6,419 nucleotides of DNA from Sulfurimonas sp. (GTDB lineage Bacteria > Campylobacterota > Campylobacteria > Campylobacterales > Sulfurimonadaceae), in contig JAUSKV010000059.1 of NCBI GenBank assembly GCA_030646745.1, positions 1 through 6,419 on the forward strand. Reading direction: 5' to 3'. A program made the position numbers and the translations under genes. Of the stretch, positions 1 to 6,419 are shown one piece after another (the first letter of the stretch is position 1; each line of letters begins with the position of its first letter). The notes under the pieces were generated by a model. That model was given only the letters and a program-made list of their open reading frames with translations. It did no database searches and was not told where the DNA came from.

Positions 1-16
1 AACAAATATAATTATT

Positions 17-20
17 GGAG
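17..20 (+). promoter_or_regulatory. Ribosome binding site of ppk2
   Basis: GGAG lies 6 nt before the ATG at 27. It decides the start: an in-frame TTG at 15 would overlap this site and have no upstream Shine-Dalgarno sequence inside the window, so the ATG is preferred. Confidence 0.75.
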
Positions 21-26
21 TGTAAA

Positions 27-983
27 ATGGGACATAAAAGAGATATGATTGACAATGAGTTGCAAGAAGATTTAGTTATTGAAAATATAGTGCATCCGGA
101 TAGAAGGGTAGATGAGAAAAAGCAAAAAGAAGAGTTTGAAAAAAGAAACAAAAAACGCGCACCAAAAAGGGTTGCTGTTTGGGTAAAAGAGAGTGTTGTT
201 GAATATGAAAATGAGCTAAAGAAACTTCAAATTGATTTACTGAAGATGCAAAATCATGTGAAAGATACAGGTCAAAAAATATTGATGATTTTTGAAGGTC
301 GTGATGCTGCCGGAAAAGGCGGAACAATCAAAAGAATCAATGAACACCTCAATCCTCGTGGTGCGAGAGTTGTGGCACTTGACAAGCCGAGTGATGTCGA
401 AAAAACACAGTGGTATTTTCAGAGATATTCGCACCATTTGCCTTCAGCGGGAGAGATAGTTCTTTTTGACAGAAGTTGGTATAACCGTGGCGGTGTTGAG
501 CCTGTTATGGGTTTCTGTACACAAGCAGAGCATAAAGAATTTTTACATGATGTTCCGGAGTTTGAGAAGATGCTCATAAACTCAGGTATAAAAATCTTTA
601 AATTTTATTTTTCGGTCTCAAAAGATGAGCAAGAAAAAAGATTTAATGCAAGACGGCAAGACCCTCTCGCACAATATAAACTCTCTCCCGTAGATGAAAA
701 ATCACAAGGACTTTGGGATAAATATACCATAGCAAAATACTCCATGCTTTTGGCGTCTCACACAGACCATGCACCATGGACAATCATCCGTTCAGATGAT
801 AAGAAAAAAGCCAGAATCAACTGTATAAAACATATATTAAATCATATAGAATATCCAGATAAAATGAAAGAAAAACATCTCAAAGCAAGTGATGAAATTC
901 GCATAAATGCGAGTGATGAGATACGAATTATGGAATCAGAGATGTCATTAAGAAGAGATTCACATAAAAAAGACAAAGAGTAA
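27..983 (+). CDS. ppk2: Polyphosphate kinase 2 (PPK2, class I-like)
   Basis: The protein (318 aa from the ATG at 27) is a P-loop kinase of the PPK2 family, which transfers phosphate between inorganic polyphosphate and nucleotides; one-domain class I members mostly use polyphosphate to turn NDPs into NTPs in the cytoplasm. The Walker A motif GRDAAGKGG is at residues 91-99 and the Walker B/lid segment FDRSWYNRGGVEPVMGFC starts at 147. The conserved core runs from about residue 50 to 280, preceded by a charged, Lys/Glu-rich N-terminal extension. The length is normal for a one-domain PPK2. The C-terminal tail after the core carries a doubled octapeptide (ASDEIRIN/ASDEIRIM, residues 287-302) and ends in a basic stretch. 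The next gene is on the same strand, 50 nt downstream, but has its own likely promoter, so I treat ppk2 as a separate unit. The family call is secure; the nucleotide preference (GDP or ADP) and direction are not visible. Confidence 0.95.
   Translation: MGHKRDMIDNELQEDLVIENIVHPDRRVDEKKQKEEFEKRNKKRAPKRVAVWVKESVVEYENELKKLQIDLLKMQNHVKDTGQKILMIFEGRDAAGKGGTIKRINEHLNPRGARVVALDKPSDVEKTQWYFQRYSHHLPSAGEIVLFDRSWYNRGGVEPVMGFCTQAEHKEFLHDVPEFEKMLINSGIKIFKFYFSVSKDEQEKRFNARRQDPLAQYKLSPVDEKSQGLWDKYTIAKYSMLLASHTDHAPWTIIRSDDKKKARINCIKHILNHIEYPDKMKEKHLKASDEIRINASDEIRIMESEMSLRRDSHKKDKE
885..932 (+). repeat. Tandem 24-nt repeat within the ppk2 tail
   Basis: Two adjacent 24-nt units (885-908 and 909-932) encode ASDEIRIN and ASDEIRIM. 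Seven of the eight residues are identical. The DNA differs at five synonymous third positions (GCA/GCG, GAA/GAG, ATT/ATA, CGC/CGA, ATA/ATT), so the duplication is not recent or has been kept at protein level. Confidence 0.8.
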
Positions 984-1001
984 AATTTTAACAACTTTAG
1001 C

Positions 1002-1007
1002 TATAAT
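1002..1007 (+). promoter_or_regulatory. Putative -10 box for the plsC-pdxJ-pdxA operon
   Basis: A perfect TATAAT sits in an AT-rich stretch 26 nt upstream of the acyltransferase ATG. Upstream are T-rich runs but no convincing -35, as is usual for vegetative promoters in Campylobacterota. Initiation would fall near 1013-1015, leaving a leader of about 20 nt that still contains the AGGGGG ribosome binding site at 1023-1028. Confidence 0.55.
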
Positions 1008-1008
1008 T

Positions 1009-1028
1009 TCCCCTTTTAAAATAGGGGG
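1009..1028 (+). promoter_or_regulatory. Small hairpin covering the plsC ribosome binding site
   Basis: CCCCT (1010-1014) can pair with AGGGG (1023-1027), plus a T-G wobble at the base, around an 8-nt AT loop. The right arm is the Shine-Dalgarno sequence itself, and CTTTT follows. In transcripts reading through from ppk2 this could hide the ribosome binding site or act as a weak terminator. A transcript starting at the predicted promoter would lack most of the left arm. Confidence 0.35.
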
Positions 1029-1033
1029 CTTTT

Positions 1034-1738
1034 ATGCTAAAAACACTCGGAAAATATATATTCATGATAGAACTTGGATATAAATATATTAACATTTTTA
1101 AAAAAACATTTTTTCATCCCTTTATCTCACAAAAACCGGCTTATACTCAACTCTCCCATGACCGTCAGACATACTCAAACAGTGTTTTAGAATTTTTAAA
1201 TATTGAAGTCAAACTTATCGGCGAACTCCCAAAAAAAGATAAAATGCTTTATGCTATAAACCACCGCTCGCTTCTTGATATCATAGTCATGGAACATATA
1301 TTTTCACTGGGTCATAAAACGGGTGCATGGATAGCAAAAGAGGAACTTTTTAACGCTTTTTATGGCGATTTTTTTAAATTTAGCGGTTGCATTAGTGTCG
1401 ATTTAGAGAGCGGAAAAGGGCTACTGAGTTTTTTCAAAAAAATCAAATCTACGCTTAGTAAAGTTGATAATCTTAACATTTATATTTTTCCCGAAGGGGA
1501 GCGATATAGCGGCGAGGGGCTTGGAAAATTTCAAAACGGTGCATCCAAAATAGCCAAAGCAAATCATCTGGATGTTGTGCCTGTATTTATAAACGAACCT
1601 TTAGAAGTGGTTTTCAAAAATGCTCCTTACAAAGAAAAAAAAGTGGTGCATGTGCATATAGGAAATTTTATAAATCCTGATAATTTAGAAAATGAGTACA
1701 CAGAGTTTATGAACAGTGCAAAAGGAGCAAAGAAGTGA
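1034..1738 (+). CDS. plsC: PlsC-like 1-acyl-sn-glycerol-3-phosphate acyltransferase
   Basis: The 234-aa protein belongs to the PlsC/LPLAT acyltransferase family. These inner-membrane enzymes transfer an acyl chain to the sn-2 position of lysophosphatidic acid to give phosphatidic acid. The catalytic H-x4-D motif is at residues 77-82 (NHRSLLD). A GCISVD segment at 118-123 fits motif II, the substrate-binding FPEG motif is at 152-155 (FPEGER where FPEGTR is usual), and VVPVFI at 181-186 is motif IV. The N-terminal 35 residues are basic and hydrophobic and may be a membrane-associating helix. The ATG at 1034 has AGGGGG 5 nt upstream. The gene ends in a 4-nt GTGA overlap with pdxJ, so it is the first gene of a coupled operon with two vitamin B6 genes. 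No direct metabolic link to B6 is evident. The exact acyl acceptor cannot be told from sequence, so other lysophospholipid acyltransferase roles remain possible. Confidence 0.88.
   Translation: MLKTLGKYIFMIELGYKYINIFKKTFFHPFISQKPAYTQLSHDRQTYSNSVLEFLNIEVKLIGELPKKDKMLYAINHRSLLDIIVMEHIFSLGHKTGAWIAKEELFNAFYGDFFKFSGCISVDLESGKGLLSFFKKIKSTLSKVDNLNIYIFPEGERYSGEGLGKFQNGASKIAKANHLDVVPVFINEPLEVVFKNAPYKEKKVVHVHIGNFINPDNLENEYTEFMNSAKGAKK
1724..1727 (+). promoter_or_regulatory. Ribosome binding site deciding the pdxJ start
   Basis: GGAG within the end of the acyltransferase gene lies 7 nt before the GTG at 1735, an ideal distance. It is 16 nt from the in-frame ATG at 1744, which otherwise matches the usual PdxJ N-terminus. 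Spacing therefore favours the GTG start. Confidence 0.65.
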
Positions 1739-2526
1739 GCAAGATGAAACTAGGCGTCAACATCGACCATGTAGCGGTTTTAAGAGAGGCTAGACGGGTA
1801 AACGACCCCGAGATTTTGCAGGCTCTTTTTGTAGCATGTGCAAATGGAGCCGACCAGATAACGATTCATTTAAGAGAAGACAGACGCCATATTCAAGACA
1901 GTGACGCTAAAAATATCATACAAAACTCGAGTGTGCCGATAAATTTGGAGTGTTCTATAAATAGAGATATTTTAGATATCGTTTGTAAGTTACGTCCGCA
2001 TCGTGCTACTTTAGTTCCTGAAAAAAGAGAGGAAGTGACAACAGAGGGCGGATTGGATGTTTTTGGTTATGAAGAGGAGATACGCTACAGCGTTGAGCAG
2101 TTGCATGACTCTATTATTCCCGTTTCACTTTTTGTTGACCCGACACTTTTGGCTATGGAGAAATCACGCGAGTTGGGTGCGGAGATGGTGGAACTTCACA
2201 CGGGCACTTTTGCAAATCTTTTTGCCATGTTAAACTCTTCCCTTCCATACTCAAACCACTCGGTAAAAGAGCTTGAACTCCCTCGTTATGCGCTCTCCGA
2301 GAGACTTGAAAAATCGATAGAAGATATAAAACATGCAGCCGTTCATGCCAAAAAAATAGGGCTGGAAGTCGCAGCGGGACATGGACTCAATTATCATAAT
2401 GTACATGAGATGATGAAAATAGAAGAGATAATAGAGCTAAATATCGGGCAGAGCATCATCGCCAGAAGTGTTTTCAGCGGTTTGGCGGATGCTGTAAAAG
2501 AGATGAAAAGATTGACCACAAGATAA
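1735..2526 (+). CDS. pdxJ: Pyridoxine 5'-phosphate synthase PdxJ
   Basis: PdxJ condenses 1-deoxy-D-xylulose 5-phosphate with 3-amino-2-oxopropyl phosphate, the PdxA product, to form pyridoxine 5'-phosphate, the last ring-forming step of DXP-dependent B6 synthesis in the cytoplasm. The 263-aa TIM-barrel protein shows LGVNIDHVA at 6-14, the catalytic His in IHLREDRRH (His45), Glu72 in NLECS, the phosphate-binding segment RPHRATLVPEK from 87, EGGLDV at 104-109, the catalytic His216 in AAGHGLNY, and the C-terminal phosphate loop NIGQSIIARS at 235-244. It is about 20 residues longer than the E. coli enzyme because of an extra stretch around 165-192. The start chosen is the GTG at 1735, overlapping the upstream stop codon by 4 nt; an ATG at 1744 would remove three residues. 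The stop overlaps the pdxA start by one base (TAATG), so translation of the two enzymes is probably coupled. Confidence 0.97.
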   Translation: MSKMKLGVNIDHVAVLREARRVNDPEILQALFVACANGADQITIHLREDRRHIQDSDAKNIIQNSSVPINLECSINRDILDIVCKLRPHRATLVPEKREEVTTEGGLDVFGYEEEIRYSVEQLHDSIIPVSLFVDPTLLAMEKSRELGAEMVELHTGTFANLFAMLNSSLPYSNHSVKELELPRYALSERLEKSIEDIKHAAVHAKKIGLEVAAGHGLNYHNVHEMMKIEEIIELNIGQSIIARSVFSGLADAVKEMKRLTTR

Positions 2527-3443
2527 TGAAAAAACCTATTATTGCAGTAAGTGTCGGCGACCTAAACGGTGTCGGCATAGAGATAGCGCTCAAAGCTCAT
2601 GCTGAGGTCTCAAAACTCTGTAACCCGATTTACTGTATTCATACTCACATGTTAGAAAAAGCAGCAAAACTTTTAGGGGTTAAAGTACCAAATGATTTTT
2701 CCACAAGCCCTGTGGAAGGAGAGTTTGAAATCAAAGCGGGGCAGGTGGACGCGGCAAGCGGAAAGTACTCCTATGACTCTTTTATGTCTGCAATAAAACT
2801 GTGTGAGACAAAAGAGGCGGATGCAGTTGTGACTATGCCGATTCACAAAGAGGCGTGGAAGAGAGCAGGGCTTCACTTTGTGGGGCATACGGATTTGCTC
2901 CGAGATTACTTTAAACAAGATGCCATTATGATGCTCGGATGTGAGAAGATGTTTGTTGCACTCTACACCGAACATATTCCGCTTCGTGATGTTCCTGCGA
3001 CAATAAAAAAAGAGAAAATCACACTGTTCTTACTTGATTTACACAGAAGCATTGGTGACAAAAAAGTAGCAGTCTTAGGACTTAACCCACATGCCGGAGA
3101 TAACGGTGTTTTGGGCGATGAAGAGAGAGAGATAGAAGAGGCGATAAACAGAGCAAATGAGACGATAGGCAAAGAGCTTTTTTTTGGTGCAATCGTTCCG
3201 GACATAGCTTTTACTCCGCATTTTCGCTCAAACTTCAACTACTTTGTTGCCATGTACCACGACCAAGGTCTCGCACCGCTCAAAGCACTTTACTTTGATG
3301 AGAGTGTTAACATATCGCTCAACTTGCCAATCATACGAACTTCTGTTGACCACGGAACAGCTTTTGACATCGCCTATAAAGGCGAAGCAAAAACATTAAG
3401 CTATATGAATGCAATTAAGAGTGCTATCGGGTTTATAAAGTAA
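2526..3443 (+). CDS. pdxA: 4-hydroxythreonine-4-phosphate dehydrogenase PdxA
   Basis: PdxA oxidises 4-phosphooxy-L-threonine with NAD; the product decarboxylates to 3-amino-2-oxopropyl phosphate, the substrate of PdxJ. The 305-aa protein has the N-terminal GDLNGVG motif (11-17), the substrate motif VGHTDLL with His121-Thr122, and the three metal-ligand histidines: His150 in TEHIPLRDVP, His189 in GLNPHAGD and His245 in AMYHDQGLAPLK. DHGTAFDIAYKG follows at 275-286. It is slightly shorter than the E. coli enzyme but complete. The ATG shares one base with the pdxJ stop and has no good ribosome binding site of its own, which suggests reinitiation. The last 65 nt have a diverged second copy 2.5 kb downstream, at 5905-5969, next to tgt. 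The intact gene therefore no longer sits beside its likely former convergent neighbour. Confidence 0.97.
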   Translation: MKKPIIAVSVGDLNGVGIEIALKAHAEVSKLCNPIYCIHTHMLEKAAKLLGVKVPNDFSTSPVEGEFEIKAGQVDAASGKYSYDSFMSAIKLCETKEADAVVTMPIHKEAWKRAGLHFVGHTDLLRDYFKQDAIMMLGCEKMFVALYTEHIPLRDVPATIKKEKITLFLLDLHRSIGDKKVAVLGLNPHAGDNGVLGDEEREIEEAINRANETIGKELFFGAIVPDIAFTPHFRSNFNYFVAMYHDQGLAPLKALYFDESVNISLNLPIIRTSVDHGTAFDIAYKGEAKTLSYMNAIKSAIGFIK

Positions 3444-3495
3444 CATTTTCCCCCACTAAAAGTTGAGTTAGAATAAATAAATTACTTTCATTTTA

Positions 3496-3507
3496 TGGTA
3501 ATATAAT
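3496..3507 (+). promoter_or_regulatory. Putative promoter of the binding protein/cyclase pair
   Basis: In the 94-nt gap after pdxA a TATAAT at 3502-3507, overlapped by an extended -10-like TGGTAATAT at 3496-3504, precedes the ATG at 3538. Initiation near 3511-3515 would give a leader of about 25 nt containing the AAAAGG site at 3526-3531. No clear -35 is seen, and no terminator for pdxA is evident in the gap. Confidence 0.5.
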
Positions 3508-3537
3508 TTCTTGATACTATTATTCAAAAGGTATTTT

Positions 3538-4371
3538 ATGCGGACAATTATATTTATCCTCTTTCTGAGCATTTTTTTACAAGCAGAGATAACCTCTTCA
3601 AATTCTATTCACTTTAGCGGTGCTACCACCATTCAGCCGATTATAGAAAAAATAGCCTCCTCCTATCAGCGAACCAACAAAGAATCGCTGTATGTAGAAG
3701 GTGGGGGAACTGAAGCAGGATTGCAGAAAATTATCAACAAAAGTAGTGATATAGCTATGGTTGCACGCAGTTTAAGTGAAGAAGAAAAAAATCGTTTTGC
3801 GTATATGACAATCGCTATTGATGCAGTGGCAGTTATTCACCATGAAAGTCAAGTTATTAAGAATTTAACCAAAAAAGAGCTTATTGGATTTTATGACGGC
3901 TCAATACGAGAATGCAAAAATGTTGGATGTGAGTGTTTAAACTTAATAATTATTTCAAGAAAAATTAATCGAGCAACTTTGGATGTTTTTGAAGCATATA
4001 GTGGACTAAAAAGTCCTAAACGAAAAAATTTACCACCCGACGCAAAACTAATTCGAGCAGATGCTTGGGAAGCAGAATCCAATATAAATACGCTTCTTTG
4101 GGTCGCAGGACTCAAAGGTGCAATTGCTATTGTTTCGCATGCAGAGGCGATTCGATATGAAAAAATGGGCTATCCAATCCGAACTAGTGCTATAGAAAAT
4201 GTTTATCCTTCTACTGAAACGATTAAAAATGGAACCTATCCTATCAAAAGAGAGCTAAATCTTGTGTGGAAGAAAGAGAATTTAAAAGTGAAACAATTTA
4301 TTGGGTGGGTGAAAAGTGGTGCAATGGATGCGAGTGTGTCTGAACTTGGTTTTGTGGCGGTGGGCAAATGA
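3538..4371 (+). CDS. PstS-like periplasmic substrate-binding protein
   Basis: This 277-aa protein is probably a secreted ligand-binding protein of the PBP-like (phosphate-binding) family. The first 16 residues form a short signal peptide (MRT, then a hydrophobic core, then LQA before Glu17). The mature part has the fold's marks: SGATTIQP at 27-34, VEGGGTEAGL at 53-62, IAMVARSL at 72-79 where PstS-type proteins have a Ser-Arg, an Asp-Ala-Val-Ala-Val strand at 95-99, LTKKELIGFYDG at 110-121, and the C-terminal SELGFVAV. The phosphate-contacting GSGT loop expected after Ser140-Arg141 is replaced by INRAT. Three cysteines (126, 131, 133) occur just before it. No pstCAB genes are near; instead the stop overlaps the start of a membrane diguanylate cyclase by 4 nt, pointing to a sensory rather than transport role. 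The ATG at 3538 was preferred over an upstream in-frame TTG at 3511 because AAAAGG lies 6 nt before it. Seven of twelve arginines use CGA, unlike the neighbours. The family is likely; the ligand is unknown. Confidence 0.8.
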   Translation: MRTIIFILFLSIFLQAEITSSNSIHFSGATTIQPIIEKIASSYQRTNKESLYVEGGGTEAGLQKIINKSSDIAMVARSLSEEEKNRFAYMTIAIDAVAVIHHESQVIKNLTKKELIGFYDGSIRECKNVGCECLNLIIISRKINRATLDVFEAYSGLKSPKRKNLPPDAKLIRADAWEAESNINTLLWVAGLKGAIAIVSHAEAIRYEKMGYPIRTSAIENVYPSTETIKNGTYPIKRELNLVWKKENLKVKQFIGWVKSGAMDASVSELGFVAVGK

Positions 4372-5894
4372 AACGCTCCTTTTATACACTTTGGCTACCG
4401 ACGCTTATCACGAGTATTATGATAATCTCTTTGTTTTGGACAATGCAAACTTTTTTGCACCACAATTTGGCGGAGATGCTTCAATCGCATAAGCGTTCGC
4501 AGGAACTAACTGCAAAAATAGAAAAAATGGTCTCTTCAACGCTCAACGCTACCTTTTTGGGAGATGAAAAAGGGTTTTTAAAAACAGTAGAGCTCTCCAA
4601 TCAAATCCATGATGATATATTGCTCATAAAAAAAGATAATAAGTACAATACAGACTCTTTGTTCAATAGCTACGAACAACTCTACAAAAAGCTTATCAGT
4701 GCGGTTTCATACACTACAGAAAATCGTCTTGGAGATGCAAGAATGGCACTTGAAGAGGTTGAGAGTTATTCTAATGATCTCCAAATGCAGATGAGTGAAT
4801 TAAATAATTATTTTGATCAAAGAGAAAAAGAGGTTGAACAAACACTTTTTGTTATCATGATCCTCTCTGGTTCGTTGCTGCTATTTATTGCACTTTTTAA
4901 CGGTTTTTATTTGATTCCTCGTCGCGTTATTCGTCCGCTTGAGGAGTTTGCAGAAGCACTCAAAGGGAGTGAAGAGAAGTACCGCATAGTTGCCGATTGG
5001 ACTTATGATTGGGAATATTGGCTTGATGTCAATAAAAATATTGTTTTTATTTCTCCATCGGTGCAGAGGGTTACCGGATATACTCCAAATGAGTTTATGC
5101 AAAATACCTCTTTGTTGATTGACATTATTCATCCTGATGATGTTTCTAAGTGGAGTAAACATGTTAGCGAAGCCCATTTGCCTAATCGTCCGGAAGAGGA
5201 TGCCCAAGAGGTAGAGTTTCGTGTTGTCCGTAAAGATGGTGCTGTTATTTTTGTAGATCATATATGCAGACCGGTATATAATCATGATGGAACTTACATG
5301 GGAGTGCGTGTAGCAAATCGTGATATAACTCAAAAAATAGCAATTTTAGATGAATTGAAAGAGAAAAATCGTCTTCTTGATACTTTGGCTACTACGGATG
5401 GACTGAGCGCTTTATATAATCGTCGCTATTTTGATGAAGCACTCACGAGAGAAGTAGAATATGCTAAACGAACCGGAAATGCTTTAGCACTTGTCATGTG
5501 TGATATTGACTATTTTAAACTTTATAATGATGCATATGGTCACCAAAAAGGCGATAAGGTTATTCAGCAAGTTGCCGACGTGTTAAAAGCAACTTTTAGC
5601 CGTACTATAGATGTAGTTGCTCGTTATGGAGGAGAAGAGTTTGTAATACTCCTACAAGCCACTCCTCCGGCAGAAGCATACAAACTTGTAGAATTGGCAA
5701 GAGAAAATATAGTAAGGCTGGGTATTGAACATAAAGAGTCAAAAGTAGCACCGTTTGTTACGATGAGTTTTGGAGTTGTAAGTTGCATCCCTGATTTGCT
5801 TTCAAGCGGAGATAGATTACTTGCTCAATCCGATAAAGCACTCTACCAAAGCAAAGAAAATGGGCGTAATCGTACTACGCTTTTAGAGTGTTAA
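4368..5894 (+). CDS. Membrane sensor diguanylate cyclase (periplasmic helical domain, PAS, GGDEF)
   Basis: The 508-aa protein should make cyclic di-GMP from two GTP in response to a periplasmic and/or cytoplasmic signal. TM1 is at about residues 8-30 and TM2 at 159-182. Between them lie about 128 mostly helical residues resembling a four-helix-bundle sensor domain. After TM2 comes a short linker (RVIRPLEEFAEALK, 186-199), like only the first half of a HAMP domain. A PAS domain with PAC-like end (GVRVANRDITQK) spans about 201-325. The GGDEF domain starts at ATTDGLSALYNRRYF (341-355), with metal-binding Asp379 in CDIDYFK and the active-site GGEEF at 421-425. RTID at 412-415 is a full inhibitory I-site in the correct spacing, so the cyclase should be active and product-inhibited. 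There is no EAL or HD-GYP domain. The ATGA overlap with the binding-protein gene implies co-expression, and the binding protein is the obvious candidate partner for the periplasmic domain. Fifteen of 28 arginines use CGT. Confidence 0.92.
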   Translation: MKRSFYTLWLPTLITSIMIISLFWTMQTFLHHNLAEMLQSHKRSQELTAKIEKMVSSTLNATFLGDEKGFLKTVELSNQIHDDILLIKKDNKYNTDSLFNSYEQLYKKLISAVSYTTENRLGDARMALEEVESYSNDLQMQMSELNNYFDQREKEVEQTLFVIMILSGSLLLFIALFNGFYLIPRRVIRPLEEFAEALKGSEEKYRIVADWTYDWEYWLDVNKNIVFISPSVQRVTGYTPNEFMQNTSLLIDIIHPDDVSKWSKHVSEAHLPNRPEEDAQEVEFRVVRKDGAVIFVDHICRPVYNHDGTYMGVRVANRDITQKIAILDELKEKNRLLDTLATTDGLSALYNRRYFDEALTREVEYAKRTGNALALVMCDIDYFKLYNDAYGHQKGDKVIQQVADVLKATFSRTIDVVARYGGEEFVILLQATPPAEAYKLVELARENIVRLGIEHKESKVAPFVTMSFGVVSCIPDLLSSGDRLLAQSDKALYQSKENGRNRTTLLEC

Positions 5895-5904
5895 GTAACA
5901 ATTT

Positions 5905-6419
<515 letters not shown>

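Noticed and set aside
7..12. TATAAT as a promoter for ppk2
   Set aside because: It lies only 14 nt before the ATG, so initiation would fall on the ribosome binding site. The true promoter is probably left of the window, and the match is cheap in such AT-rich sequence.
2673..3238. Minus-strand open frames of 100 and 91 codons within pdxA
   Set aside because: They are antisense to conserved PdxA motifs and have no recognisable product, so they are shadows of pdxA coding constraints.
3444..3480. Degenerate remains of a tgt 3' end after the intact pdxA
   Set aside because: A few bases (ACTA..AAA..TT) can be aligned with the tgt end at 5971-6000, but gaps are needed and the similarity is no more than expected for AT-rich DNA.
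4881..5333. A 150-codon open frame on the minus strand inside the cyclase gene
   Set aside because: It lies antisense to the TM2-PAS region of a well-supported gene, its translation resembles no family I know, and it has no promoter or ribosome binding site that stands out.
27..5894. A dedicated phosphate regulon linking PPK2 and the PstS-like protein
   Set aside because: The two genes are 2.5 kb apart with an unrelated operon between them. I see no shared regulatory site, and the binding protein's phosphate loop is not canonical.

Overview
The window looks like a chromosomal stretch from a Campylobacterota (epsilonproteobacterial) genome, probably a free-living relative of Sulfurimonas. The DNA is AT-rich, promoters show TATAAT boxes without a clear -35, the pdxJ-pdxA pair overlaps end to end, and the PdxJ has the longer form I associate with this group. 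The genus is an inference from protein flavour and was not tested by a search.

Layout, left to right. (1) A class I-like polyphosphate kinase 2 gene (27-983), complete, with an odd duplicated octapeptide in its C-terminal tail. (2) A tight three-gene operon: a PlsC-type lysophospholipid acyltransferase (1034-1738), then pdxJ (1735-2526) and pdxA (2526-3443). The genes overlap by 4 nt and 1 nt, so they are probably translationally coupled; PdxA and PdxJ catalyse consecutive steps of DXP-dependent vitamin B6 synthesis. (3) A two-gene module with its own promoter: a secreted PstS-like periplasmic binding protein (3538-4371) overlapping by 4 nt a membrane sensor with two TM helices, a helical periplasmic domain, PAS and an intact GGDEF domain (4368-5894). 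(4) A 65-nt relic of a second pdxA 3' end (5905-5969), folded into a strong hairpin. (5) The 3' part of tgt on the minus strand (5959-6419); its start lies beyond the right edge.

The main observation joins regions 2 to 5. The sequence after the diguanylate cyclase can be read as the last 20 codons and stop codon of another pdxA, at about 70% nucleotide identity to the intact pdxA end and in the same frame. The relic also supplies the last codons and stop of the convergent tgt gene. The simplest reading is that pdxA and tgt were once adjacent and overlapped tail to tail. The binding protein/cyclase pair was then inserted at the pdxA 3' end, leaving an intact pdxA on one side and an orphan pdxA tail on the other. 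The tail now appears to serve as the tgt transcription terminator. Arginine codon use in the module differs from that in pdxJ, which agrees with a separate origin.

Functionally the module resembles the NspS-MbaA arrangement of Vibrio cholerae, where a periplasmic binding protein controls an inner-membrane c-di-GMP enzyme. Here the binding protein is of the phosphate-binding (PstS-like) fold, but its oxyanion loop is altered and it carries a three-cysteine cluster, so the ligand is uncertain.
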